From positions 62,001 to 126,000 of the forward strand of contig JAKSDI010000278.1 in the NCBI GenBank assembly GCA_022360175.1: 64,000 nucleotides of DNA. The letters run 5' to 3'. The stretch is from Chitinophagales bacterium (GTDB lineage: Bacteria > Bacteroidota > Bacteroidia > Chitinophagales > Saprospiraceae). The notes under the pieces were generated by a model, which saw nothing but the letters and a program-made list of their open reading frames with translations, was not told where the DNA came from and did no database searches. The translations under genes were made by a program, and so were the position numbers. Shown here in pieces: positions 8,363-17,071 of the stretch (positions within the stretch are counted from its first letter, which is position 1; each line of letters starts with the position of its first letter).

Positions 8363-10126
8363 ATGGCCTCTTTAGACAAAAATAAAATAGATTTTCATCT
8401 GCTAGGTAGGGTATTTGGCATGGCCAGGCCTTATCGCGGAACTTTTATATTGGCAGGAGTTCTGGCTGTGGTGTTAGCTCCCCTTGCTACTCTTCGTCCA
8501 TACCTGGTGAAGGTGATGGTAGATGACTATATTTTTATAGAAGACATTGATGGTCTTACACAAATGGCACTGCTATTGTGTGGATTGCTTATATTAGAAG
8601 CTACGCTGCGTTATATATTTATCTTTGCTACCAATCTATTAGGGCAATCTGTTATTAGAGATTTAAGAGTTAAAGTATTTAAACATATCACCAGCTTACG
8701 CTTATCCTACTTTGACAAAACACCTATTGGTACTTCTACTACACGAACCATTAATGATATAGAAGCTATAAATACGGTATTCTCTCAAGGATCTATCACC
8801 ATTATAGCAGACCTGCTTACCTTGGTGTCAGTACTTGGTGTAATGTTTTATACGAGTTGGAAGCTTACATTGATCTGTTTGACTACCATGCCTTTCCTTA
8901 TTATGGCAAGTTATGTCTTTAAAGAAAAGGTAAAACACTCGTTTCAAAAGGTAAGGGGAGAAATTTCAAAGATGAATGCCTTCCTGCAAGAGCGAATTAC
9001 AGGAATGCGCATCGTCCAGATTTTCAATGCTGAAAAGCAGGAAATGGATAAGTTCAAAAAAATTAATCGGCGTTATACACAAGCTAACCTAGACTCTATT
9101 CTCTATTATGCAGTATTTTTTCCTGTAGTAGAAATTATTGCAGCCATATCCCTGGGCTTAATGGTTTGGTGGGGAGCGCAGGATGCATTACGAGCAGGTG
9201 GGGTGACACTAGGGGCTTTAGTCGCATTTCCCATCTATCTGGATATGTTGTTCCGCCCAATTCGTACCGTTGCCAACAATTTCAATACATTACAAATGGG
9301 ATTAGTTGCTTCCGAGAGAGTTTTTAACTTGCTCGATCGCAATGATTTTATTGATGACAAAGGAACTATTAAGCCCGAAAAATTTGAAGGAAAAGTATCG
9401 TTTGAAAATGTACATTTTGCTTACAATATGCCAGATTATGTTTTAAACGATATAAGCTTTAATATTAAAGCGGGCGATACTCTGGCTATTGTTGGTAGCA
9501 CAGGATCTGGCAAGACTACGATCATTAATATACTCAATCGCTTTTACGAGATTCAAAAAGGAAGTATCTGTATAGATGGGAAAGATATTCGGGATTACGA
9601 ATTGGAAGCTTTTCGTAAAAGAATAGCTATTGTTCTGCAAGATGTTTTTCTGTTTTCCGGGACGGTATTTGAAAATATTACATTACGGGATGAACGATTT
9701 AGCCGTGAAAAAGTAATTGAGGCGGCTAAAATGATTGGTGCGCACGATTTCATAGAAAAATTACCTGGTGGATATGATTATCAGGTGATGGAGAGAGGAG
9801 CAACTCTTTCTATGGGGCAACGGCAGCTTATCTCTTTTGTGCGGGCATTGGTGTTTGATCCGGATATTTTAATATTGGACGAAGCTACTTCATCAATTGA
9901 TCCTGAATCAGAAGCGGTTATACAATATGCTATTGAAAAATTGATAGATCGGCGTACATCTATCATCATTGCTCATCGCCTTTCTACTATTCGCCATGCC
10001 GACAATATTATGGTGCTTGATAAAGGTAGAGTGCAAGAATTTGGGCCACACGAAGAATTACTTCAAAATGAAGATGGTCATTATCGGAGCTTATATGAGA
10101 TGCAGTTTGTAGAACAGTTGTCATAG
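8363..10126 (+). CDS. ABC exporter, fused membrane and ATPase domains (MsbA/MdlB-like)
   Basis: A 587-residue half-transporter with six membrane helices in residues 1-320 and an ATPase domain at about 345-585. Walker A is VGSTGSGKTT, Walker B is ILILDEATSS, and the H-loop is IIAHRLST. The signature motif reads LSMGQRQL, with Met at the first Gly of LSGGQ, a variant known in some exporters. I prefer ATG 8363 because the longer frame would begin with TTG at 8327 and adds an unlikely Tyr-rich leader. A lipid or drug export role is inferred from the family; the substrate is unknown. Confidence 0.9.
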   Translation: MASLDKNKIDFHLLGRVFGMARPYRGTFILAGVLAVVLAPLATLRPYLVKVMVDDYIFIEDIDGLTQMALLLCGLLILEATLRYIFIFATNLLGQSVIRDLRVKVFKHITSLRLSYFDKTPIGTSTTRTINDIEAINTVFSQGSITIIADLLTLVSVLGVMFYTSWKLTLICLTTMPFLIMASYVFKEKVKHSFQKVRGEISKMNAFLQERITGMRIVQIFNAEKQEMDKFKKINRRYTQANLDSILYYAVFFPVVEIIAAISLGLMVWWGAQDALRAGGVTLGALVAFPIYLDMLFRPIRTVANNFNTLQMGLVASERVFNLLDRNDFIDDKGTIKPEKFEGKVSFENVHFAYNMPDYVLNDISFNIKAGDTLAIVGSTGSGKTTIINILNRFYEIQKGSICIDGKDIRDYELEAFRKRIAIVLQDVFLFSGTVFENITLRDERFSREKVIEAAKMIGAHDFIEKLPGGYDYQVMERGATLSMGQRQLISFVRALVFDPDILILDEATSSIDPESEAVIQYAIEKLIDRRTSIIIAHRLSTIRHADNIMVLDKGRVQEFGPHEELLQNEDGHYRSLYEMQFVEQLS

Positions 10127-10223
10127 TACATCTTGAAGCACTACGACTGCCACCACTATTGGAATAAGCAAAAAGAACAGGAAGGTTAATAGCTGGAGAT
10201 GATCAGAAAAATATATCTAGTGA

Positions 10224-11174
10224 TTAGAAATTTTCCTCGGTAGCTGCTTTAATAAGGAAAAAACCATCATCCCCCTTTTTTTGATAAAGAGGCATTAATA
10301 TATGCCCATCTTCCTGTGCATATATCGGGCCATGTCGATCTTGAGCAAGTAACTCTCCTTTACTTACTGATTGAAAATTCCGATAATTAGGCATCATTCT
10401 GAATTCATCCCCTGCGGAGATTTGATGACAGTGGAGTAAATTCAACACCTTAGGAAGGCCTTTGGAATACTCAATTAATAGTGAATCATGTCTGTTTTCA
10501 ACATCTTCAGCTCTTACGCAACCAATGGTACGCATGCAATTAATGATAGCAGCAATTGCTCTGTTTACAGAGAGTGTTTCGTCATGTTGGCCTGATTCGA
10601 AAGCTACAGCAACTGTTTCAACGCCGGTGGTTTCACGATTAAAGTAGTGTAGAGTTGTTCCTTTTATCCCTTCTAGCATACCTTTAATAACAGGGGCGTG
10701 TAATTCAATCGCAATTCTTAAGCTTTCAGGATCATCTGTGGGGATAGAAAAAATTCCACCAAAAGCAGTAGTTGTATGGAGATCAAGTATCACTACTTTT
10801 TCTGGCTGACATTCGCTGATTTCAGCTTCAATTAGTTCAATTAACTCCTTGAGTTCTTGATCCTCAGGAGGAAGCTTTTCATGCGGAGTCACTTTTACAC
10901 GACGTATATTTTCTTCCGTCCATTGCCGGTTAAGGTCTTTTTCAAAAAAGCGAATTTGTTGTTCTATCGCTTTGAGGTTTCCTCGCAGGCCGATGATTTT
11001 GCCTCTAAACGTAAAATCTGGATTGCTCTCAGGTTCTATTTCCAGCAGTTTAAATAAAATATCAAGTGCTTGGACTCCTGCTGGCTCATTACCATGAATA
11101 CCTCCGATGCAAATTAGCAAAGGCCCTTGTTGATTACCCGTATACTCTCCTATTATTCTTCTATTAATACTCAT
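10224..11174 (-). CDS. Succinylglutamate desuccinylase/aspartoacylase-family zinc hydrolase
   Basis: A 316-residue protein of the AstE/AspA family, zinc-dependent deacylases related to carboxypeptidases. The zinc motif is GGIHGNEPAG (about 22-31, His and Glu ligands) and the third ligand is in ILDLHTTT (about 148-155). A C-terminal beta-rich domain (YAQEDGHILMP) is typical. The exact substrate (acyl-amino acid or other) cannot be told. It begins 24 bp after the AlkA-like gene on the same strand, so the two may share a transcript. Confidence 0.85.
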   Translation of the reverse strand: MSINRRIIGEYTGNQQGPLLICIGGIHGNEPAGVQALDILFKLLEIEPESNPDFTFRGKIIGLRGNLKAIEQQIRFFEKDLNRQWTEENIRRVKVTPHEKLPPEDQELKELIELIEAEISECQPEKVVILDLHTTTAFGGIFSIPTDDPESLRIAIELHAPVIKGMLEGIKGTTLHYFNRETTGVETVAVAFESGQHDETLSVNRAIAAIINCMRTIGCVRAEDVENRHDSLLIEYSKGLPKVLNLLHCHQISAGDEFRMMPNYRNFQSVSKGELLAQDRHGPIYAQEDGHILMPLYQKKGDDGFFLIKAATEENF

Positions 11175-11198
11175 ATAGTTAGTCGCTTTAAATCAATT

Positions 11199-11804
11199 TT
11201 ATTTGCTGGCATCTAACCATCGCCACAAGAGGCGGCTACCATAACTTCTATAGGGTCGCCAGGGTGCTGCAAGTTCCTTCATTCGAACTTTTAATTGCCT
11301 CCCTTTTTCCTCAATTTTGTATGCTTTGATCATGGCTTGCTGTATACCCAGATCATCTACTGGCAATACATCAGGCCTTCCTAACCAAAACATTAAAATC
11401 ATCTCTACGGTCCATTTGCCTACGCCTTTTATCTGTGTCAGGTGTTTTATAAGGCGTTCATCATCCCATTCATCCCAGGTCAATTGTACAGGATGATGCG
11501 CTTCAAAAAAATTAGCTACATTTTGGATGTATGAAGCTTTTTGACGAGAAAGTCCTACCGAACGCAGCTTTTCTATGTCATATGCTAATACCTGATCGGT
11601 ATGTGGGTAACCATCATTAAATAGTGCCAGAAAACGCTGGTGTATGGTGTTGGCTGCTTTACCGGAAAGTTGCTGATAAATAATAGATCTTACCAATCCC
11701 TGATAAATATCGTGATTCAACTCCAGGTCTGGTATTTGAGTGCTGGCTACGATATTAGCCATCACAGGATCTTTTTCGAGCTGTAGACGAATTTGATCTT
11801 CCAT
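11199..11804 (-). CDS. DNA-3-methyladenine glycosylase II (AlkA-like, HhH-GPD)
   Basis: A 201-residue base-excision repair enzyme that removes alkylated bases. The HhH-GPD domain is complete: IYQQLSGKAANTI near 40-52, the hairpin QIKGVGKWTVEMI (about 128-140) and the catalytic Asp in LPVDDLG (about 152-158). It lacks the N-terminal domain of E. coli AlkA, like many short bacterial homologues. Transcription is divergent from the choice-of-anchor B gene, with a 92-bp gap. It leads the AstE-like gene in a likely two-gene transcript. Confidence 0.9.
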   Translation of the reverse strand: MEDQIRLQLEKDPVMANIVASTQIPDLELNHDIYQGLVRSIIYQQLSGKAANTIHQRFLALFNDGYPHTDQVLAYDIEKLRSVGLSRQKASYIQNVANFFEAHHPVQLTWDEWDDERLIKHLTQIKGVGKWTVEMILMFWLGRPDVLPVDDLGIQQAMIKAYKIEEKGRQLKVRMKELAAPWRPYRSYGSRLLWRWLDASK

Positions 11805-11896
11805 AATAATGATTCCTTAGTAATCGGTTAAAATAAAACACTTTTATTAAATTAGCTATACTGATAAGAAAACTTTTATTATTACAAGTATGCATT

Positions 11897-13543
11897 ATGA
11901 AATACCCTCTATTTTTTTCAATCCTGATAGGACTTGGGAGTGTACTCACTGCCCAGGTTTCTGAAAATATGGCACTTTGGGCACAATGGGATGATAATCT
12001 CTTGCCGGTCTCTAGTGGTCTTACTTATAACGATATATGGGGATATGTAGATGGGAATGGCAATGAATATGCCATTTTGGGAAGTCTACAGAAAGTCCAT
12101 TTTATAAACGTAAGTAACCCTGCCAGTCCAATCGAAGTAAGTACTGTAACACCTGGTTCTTCAAGCATATGGAGAGACTTTAAAACCTATGGCACCTATG
12201 CATATGGAGTCGCAGATCAGGGATCGGAAGGTTTACTAGTGATGAATCTAAGCAATTTGCCTGGGTCTGTAAGCCTGACTAATCAATTGACATCCCAGTT
12301 TACACGAGCGCATAATATATTTATTGATGTGCCCAATGGCAGATTGTATGTTGCGGGCTCTAATACCCGTAATCTTGGGCTTTGGGTATATGATGTCGCT
12401 ACCAACCCTGCCAGTCCATCTTTAATAGGAAGTCCAATTCTTTATGATTTTGGAGGGCCGAGCAATTCTTATGTTCATGATCTATATGTAGAGGACAATA
12501 TAGCTTATTGTTCGCATGGTTATTCTGGCTTATATTATTATAACTTTTCAAGTCCGGCAACCCCCTATGCACTAGGAGGTATTCCTACTGGAGCCTATAA
12601 TCACAGTAGTTGGTTGATCCCAGGAGGGCAGTATCTTGTATATGCTCAGGAAGTGCCAAAGGGAATGCCTATGGTGATCATTGACCTGATGGATGGCATG
12701 AGTACGGTCGCTTCTTTTAAAGAGCCATTACTGGCACCCGGCCATATGGATAATACACCACATAATCCTTTTGTAAAAGGAAACCTTATTTATACATCGT
12801 ATTATGAAGATGGTGTTCAGGTCTTTAATATTTCTAATATAAACAATCCTGTAAGAGTCGCTTATTATGATACTGAACCTGATAATGCTACTTATTCGGG
12901 TACAGATAATAATTGGGGTATATATCCTTATCTGCCTAGTGGGAATATCATTGCTTCAGATACCGAACATGGATTATTCATTCTTCAGTTGCAAGCATCT
13001 GCACTCCCTGTGGAATGGTTGTCTTTTAAAGCGATAAAAAGAGAAAAAGGTATTCAATTGTCCTGGCAAACAGCGAGTGAAGAAAATAATGAACAGTATG
13101 CCGTAGAACGCAGCAGAGATGGTCAATCTTTTCATCTTTTAACTACGCTACCAGGTAATGGAACTACCTCCCAAGCCCATCAATACGATTTTATAGATAA
13201 GCAGCCATTAAAAGGGACAAACTATTATCGCATTCGCCAGGATGATTTTGATGGCAATAGTGCTTATACTGAAATAGTTTCAGCAAATTGGAATGCTCCT
13301 TTAGCTGATCTGGAAAGTTTAGTCTTGACATCAGGAGCTTCTATACCTATTCCTTTACAGCTCCTGGGAGCAGCCGGACATGCTCAGTTAATAGATGTAA
13401 CGGGGCGGTCTGTTAAGCAAATTAAATGGGAAGTAGAAGATAATAATCTTCCTGTATTAGGTTATCTCCCCTCTGGTCAATATTGGATAAATTACCATTC
13501 AGAAGGACAAACATATACACAAAAAATACTATTGGTAAGATAA
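11897..13543 (+). CDS. Secreted choice-of-anchor B family protein with T9SS sorting domain
   Basis: A 548-residue secreted protein. Residues 1-19 are a signal peptide (cut near LTAQ). Residues about 25-370 form beta-propeller-like repeats, with segments such as HFINVSNPASPIEV, VMNLSNLPGSV and VIIDLMDG, typical of the choice-of-anchor B (LVIVD-type) family. Residues about 375-465 resemble a fibronectin-like domain (PVEWLSFKAIKREKGIQLSW). The end (GYLPSGQYWINYHSEGQ ... KILLVR) is a T9SS type A sorting signal, predicting export through T9SS. The biological substrate is unknown. Confidence 0.88.
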   Translation: MKYPLFFSILIGLGSVLTAQVSENMALWAQWDDNLLPVSSGLTYNDIWGYVDGNGNEYAILGSLQKVHFINVSNPASPIEVSTVTPGSSSIWRDFKTYGTYAYGVADQGSEGLLVMNLSNLPGSVSLTNQLTSQFTRAHNIFIDVPNGRLYVAGSNTRNLGLWVYDVATNPASPSLIGSPILYDFGGPSNSYVHDLYVEDNIAYCSHGYSGLYYYNFSSPATPYALGGIPTGAYNHSSWLIPGGQYLVYAQEVPKGMPMVIIDLMDGMSTVASFKEPLLAPGHMDNTPHNPFVKGNLIYTSYYEDGVQVFNISNINNPVRVAYYDTEPDNATYSGTDNNWGIYPYLPSGNIIASDTEHGLFILQLQASALPVEWLSFKAIKREKGIQLSWQTASEENNEQYAVERSRDGQSFHLLTTLPGNGTTSQAHQYDFIDKQPLKGTNYYRIRQDDFDGNSAYTEIVSANWNAPLADLESLVLTSGASIPIPLQLLGAAGHAQLIDVTGRSVKQIKWEVEDNNLPVLGYLPSGQYWINYHSEGQTYTQKILLVR

Positions 13544-13612
13544 GCGTCTTAGCCTGTGATTTAAATCATAGCTATTATTAGTATTAAGGGCTAGATTGCA
13601 GGCTATTATCGT

Positions 13613-13771
13613 GAAGTTGTCTTAAAATTACTGTTTGAGCGAAAGATAAAGATATAGGGAGAAAATAAGGCGTGAAAAAAGATGCTAGGCAGCGCGTAAT
13701 AAGGCTTTTGCAACGGAATATTCACCCTAAAGATTATTTTGCAGCCGAACGGGTAGTTTTTAAACAACTTC
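13613..13771. repeat. Long inverted-repeat hairpin element E4
   Basis: The left end GAAGTTGTCTTAAAA (13613) and the right end, read on the minus strand from 13771 as GAAGTTGTTTAAAAA, are terminal inverted repeats. Complementarity continues imperfectly through about 70 bp of each arm. The right arm also matches the right arm of element E2 (35907-36066) at the end and at a GGCYGC ... AAAA ... ATCTTT stretch. It ends about 20 bp before the subtilisin start codon, so it would lie in that mRNA leader if transcription starts upstream. It carries no transposase. Confidence 0.6.
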
Positions 13772-13792
13772 CAAAATACCAAAAGGATGGAA

Positions 13793-15565
13793 ATGAAAAA
13801 AACGCTATTATTATCTGCTTTACTTCTTGCACTAGGAGCCTGGTACATGACTGATAATGATGATTGGAAGGCAAAAGTAAGCCCGGAATTATTAGAACAA
13901 CTGGAAACTGGCCAGGAAAAGGAATTGATCATTGTTTTCCACTCACAGGCAGATGTTTCTGCAAGCCGCCAGATGGCTACTAAAGAAGCAAGAGGACAAT
14001 ATGTATATCAGGTCTTATCTGCCGAGGCAGCACAGGTACAAAGTGAAGTGGCTGCTTTATTAAGGGCGGCAAAAGTTAGTTATCGCTCGTTTTTTGTAGT
14101 CAATGCTATACATACAAAAGGCAACCTAAGCCTGGTGTCTAGCCTTGCAGCAAGAGCAGAAGTCGCTCAGATATTGCCTAATCCGCAAGTATTATTGGAT
14201 ACTCCTCAATCAGAACAAAGTGATGTGAATGAAATAAGTTTTCGCAATGAGTTGGAGTGGGGTCTAGAGAAAATAGGCGTACAGCAAGTTTGGGATATGG
14301 GATTCACTGGTCAGGGAGTTGTGGTTGGTGGACAGGATACAGGCTATGATTGGGAACATCCTGCTATTATGAATAAGTATCGTGGCTGGGATGGTGCTAA
14401 TGCTGAGCACGATTACCATTGGCATGATGCCATTCATGAAATTAATCCATTACATGGAGATACGACCAATGATGCTAGCCTGAATCCGTGTGGTTTAGAT
14501 AGCCCCGTTCCTTGTGATGATAATAATCACGGTACCCATACAATGGGAACAATGGTTGGAGATTTAAGTGATGAAGACAAACATATTGGAGTAGCTCCTG
14601 ATGCGAAGTGGATTGCTTGTCGCAATATGGAGAGAGGTTATGGTTCTCCTGCTAGTTACATTGAGTGTTTTGAGTGGTTTTTAGCACCAACAGATATAAG
14701 TGGAGAAAATCCAGATCCTACTATGGCCCCTCATGTAATTGCCAATTCATGGAGCTGTCCAGAAATGGAAGGCTGTAATCCCGACAATTTTGCACTTATG
14801 CAAACAGCTGTAGACAATCTGAAAGCTTCGGGTGTTGTGGTAGTTGTATCTGCTGGTAATAGCGGTTCTAACTGCTCAACAGTAAATACTCCTTCTGCTA
14901 TATTTGATAATAGCTTCACTATAGGAGCTACTGCTTCAAACGATACTATTGCCGGGTTTAGCAGTAGAGGGCCTGTGCTTGTAGATGGTAGTGGCCGTTT
15001 GAAACCGAATGTATCAGCGCCAGGGGTAGGGATACGTTCTTGTGTTCGCAATGGAGGATACGCTACATTTTCTGGGACTAGTATGGCAGGGCCACATGTG
15101 GCAGGCCTTGTTGCCTTATTGATTTCAGCAGAGCCAGCATTAGCAGGCCAGGTGGAGATGATAGAAGAGATTATTGAACAAACTGCCAAGCCAATGCTCA
15201 GTGATCAGGATTGTGGAGAATTTTCTGGCCTGGAAATACCCAATGCTGTATATGGTTATGGACGTGTAAGTGCGATAGATGCGGTACATGAAGCATTGAA
15301 TACTACTGGACTGAATAACAATGAAACAGCAAATGATTTGATTGTATACCCAAATCCAGCTACCTCTAATGTTGTTTTCATCAAAGAGCAGCTAAATGGA
15401 GATGCGACTTTTGAAGTATACAATGCTGCAGGGCAATCAGTGCATCGTTCTTCCTGGAATACGCCGGTAAAAGCGATTGACATTAGCGAATGGGCAAATG
15501 GTATATACATTTATCATTTGCAAGGAGAAGGACAGCTGGAAACCGGAAAGCTGATCAAAAAATAA
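13793..15565 (+). CDS. Secreted subtilisin-like serine protease (S8) with T9SS sorting domain
   Basis: A 590-residue extracellular protease. A signal peptide (about 1-18) precedes an inhibitor-I9-like propeptide (about 20-125). The S8 domain has all three catalytic residues: Asp in GGQDTGYDWEHP, His in NNHGTHTMGT, and Ser in SGTSMAGPHVAG. The oxyanion Asn motif VSAGNSGS is present. The C-terminal 80 residues (VYPNPATSNVVF ... IYIYHLQGEGQLETGKLIKK) are a T9SS sorting domain. ATG 13787 is an in-frame alternative only two codons upstream. Element E4 lies directly in front. Confidence 0.93.
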   Translation: MKKTLLLSALLLALGAWYMTDNDDWKAKVSPELLEQLETGQEKELIIVFHSQADVSASRQMATKEARGQYVYQVLSAEAAQVQSEVAALLRAAKVSYRSFFVVNAIHTKGNLSLVSSLAARAEVAQILPNPQVLLDTPQSEQSDVNEISFRNELEWGLEKIGVQQVWDMGFTGQGVVVGGQDTGYDWEHPAIMNKYRGWDGANAEHDYHWHDAIHEINPLHGDTTNDASLNPCGLDSPVPCDDNNHGTHTMGTMVGDLSDEDKHIGVAPDAKWIACRNMERGYGSPASYIECFEWFLAPTDISGENPDPTMAPHVIANSWSCPEMEGCNPDNFALMQTAVDNLKASGVVVVVSAGNSGSNCSTVNTPSAIFDNSFTIGATASNDTIAGFSSRGPVLVDGSGRLKPNVSAPGVGIRSCVRNGGYATFSGTSMAGPHVAGLVALLISAEPALAGQVEMIEEIIEQTAKPMLSDQDCGEFSGLEIPNAVYGYGRVSAIDAVHEALNTTGLNNNETANDLIVYPNPATSNVVFIKEQLNGDATFEVYNAAGQSVHRSSWNTPVKAIDISEWANGIYIYHLQGEGQLETGKLIKK

Positions 15566-15625
15566 TGCAGAAAGCTGGATGATAGCTTAATGCACTGAAA
15601 GATATTACAATCTAATATTCTCATG

Positions 15626-15663
15626 CTGAGGCACGGTAGGAAACTGTACCTCAGTTTGTTTTA
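15626..15663 (+). terminator. Probable terminator after the protease gene
   Basis: CTGAGGCAC pairs with GTACCTCAG (one mismatch) around a short loop and is followed by TTTGTTTT. It lies 60 bp past the subtilisin stop. Confidence 0.5.
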
Positions 15664-15685
15664 AGGACAGTTCCAGTAAATATTG

Positions 15686-15693
15686 TACCTTTG
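15686..15693 (+). promoter_or_regulatory. Candidate -7 box for trhO
   Basis: TACCTTTG matches the Bacteroidota -7 consensus TAnnTTTG exactly. No well-spaced TTTG -33 box is seen, the nearest being 27 bp upstream. It would give a leader of about 120 nt for trhO. Confidence 0.35.
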
Positions 15694-15818
15694 TGAGTCA
15701 GGCTCTAAGGGTGAAAAATATAAACTTTTATCCATAGAACCATGAGTACTTTAGCAGCTGGGGAGATGATTTCATTTCCAACAAGCCTGCAACTTGTTTT
15801 TTGTTAACGTACTAAACA

Positions 15819-16868
15819 ATGGCCATGGCTAGATTACACAATCTCGTCAACAATGACGAATTAAAACAGCGTATGCTCGATAGTGAAGAAGAGCGTACCA
15901 CCTTATCCTTTTATCAGTACCATCATATCGATAATCCGGAACTTTTTAGAAACCAGCTATACCGTCGCTGGAATCAATTGGGCGTTTATGGGCGCATTTA
16001 TATAGCAAAAGAAGGCGTTAATGGACAGGTATCTTTGCCTACAGCCAATCTGGATGCTTTTCGAGAAGACATGTACGCAATTCCTTGGATGAATGGGATT
16101 CGTTTGAATATTGCAGTAGATGATGATGGAAAATCGTTTTATAAACTCAAAATTAAAGTACGGAAGAAAATAGTAGCGGATGGCTTAGATGATTCTTCCT
16201 TTGATGTGACCAAGCGAGGTAAGCACCTCAGTGCAGAGGAAGTCAATCAGCTAATGGAAGACCCCAGTACAGTGGTAGTGGATATGCGCAATCACTATGA
16301 AAGTGAGGTTGGGTATTTCGAGGGAGCCATTTGTCCAGATGTTGAAACTTTCCGCGAAGCATTGCCAATAGTAGAGGAGATGCTGGAAGATAAAAAGGAT
16401 GCACCTATCATCATGTATTGTACTGGAGGTATACGCTGTGAGAAAGCAAGTGCCTACTACTTACACAAAGGTTTCGATAAAGTCTATATGATAGACGGAG
16501 GTATTATTGAATATGCCCGCCAATGCCGCGAAAAAGGTTTGCCAATCAAGTATAAAGGCGAAAACTTCGATTTTGATGAGCGAATGGGAGAGCGAATAGG
16601 AGAAGAAGTTGTTTCCCAATGTCATCAATGTGGTGCAGCCAGCGATACCCATGTTAACTGTGCCAATGATGCCTGCCATATTCTTTTCATTCAGTGTGAA
16701 GCTTGCGCTGAAAAATACCATCACTGTTGTTCTCAAACCTGTAGTGATTTTAATGAACTCCCGGAGGAACAAAAGGAAGCACTACGTGGGCAAGTAGAAT
16801 TTAATGGTACCCGATTTGGTAAAGGGCGTTATAAGGCGTTGAAGAAGGATGAGCCATTGATACTGTAA
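15819..16868 (+). CDS. trhO: tRNA uridine(34) hydroxylase, rhodanese family
   Basis: A 349-residue cytoplasmic enzyme that makes 5-hydroxyuridine at tRNA position 34 (formerly YceA). It has the N-terminal acylphosphatase-like part (about 25-120), a rhodanese domain with the catalytic Cys in MYCTGGIRCEKAS (about 195-207), and a Cys-rich C-terminus with CHQCG and CEACAEKYHHCC motifs. Length and order are those of TrhO. ATG 15825 is an in-frame alternative. The region around the stop codon is imperfectly duplicated 38 bp downstream. Confidence 0.93.
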   Translation: MAMARLHNLVNNDELKQRMLDSEEERTTLSFYQYHHIDNPELFRNQLYRRWNQLGVYGRIYIAKEGVNGQVSLPTANLDAFREDMYAIPWMNGIRLNIAVDDDGKSFYKLKIKVRKKIVADGLDDSSFDVTKRGKHLSAEEVNQLMEDPSTVVVDMRNHYESEVGYFEGAICPDVETFREALPIVEEMLEDKKDAPIIMYCTGGIRCEKASAYYLHKGFDKVYMIDGGIIEYARQCREKGLPIKYKGENFDFDERMGERIGEEVVSQCHQCGAASDTHVNCANDACHILFIQCEACAEKYHHCCSQTCSDFNELPEEQKEALRGQVEFNGTRFGKGRYKALKKDEPLIL

Positions 16869-17071
16869 CTTCCGATCTCCAGGTCGAAAGGCCCTTGGTA
16901 TTGTAATCTCCGATCTCCAGATACGAATAATTATGCGAGTCCTCTTTTATTAGGGATATCTTTACTTATTAAATGCCTGTTTATATGTCTACTAAATTTA
17001 GTAAGCATATTTAAAGGACGACTTTTACAGAGCTTAGGAAAGATTTTCCTCCAATCTGGAGATTGGAGATA
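16855..17071. repeat. Duplicated 3' end of trhO and ATCTCCN heptads between convergent genes
   Basis: The last codons and stop of trhO with the following CCGATCTCCAG (16872-16882) recur imperfectly 38 bp later (16910-16920). Within this lie the heptads ATCTCCG and ATCTCCA (16906-16919). In inverted orientation, similar heptads sit at about 17050-17068, against the stop of the minus-strand regulator. The two halves could pair. The rest of this 203-bp gap shows nothing recognisable. Confidence 0.45.

Noticed and set aside
13672-13854. Small frame of 60 codons before the subtilisin gene
   Set aside because: It begins with GTG inside element E4, overlaps the protease start, and its C-terminal half is the protease in another frame.
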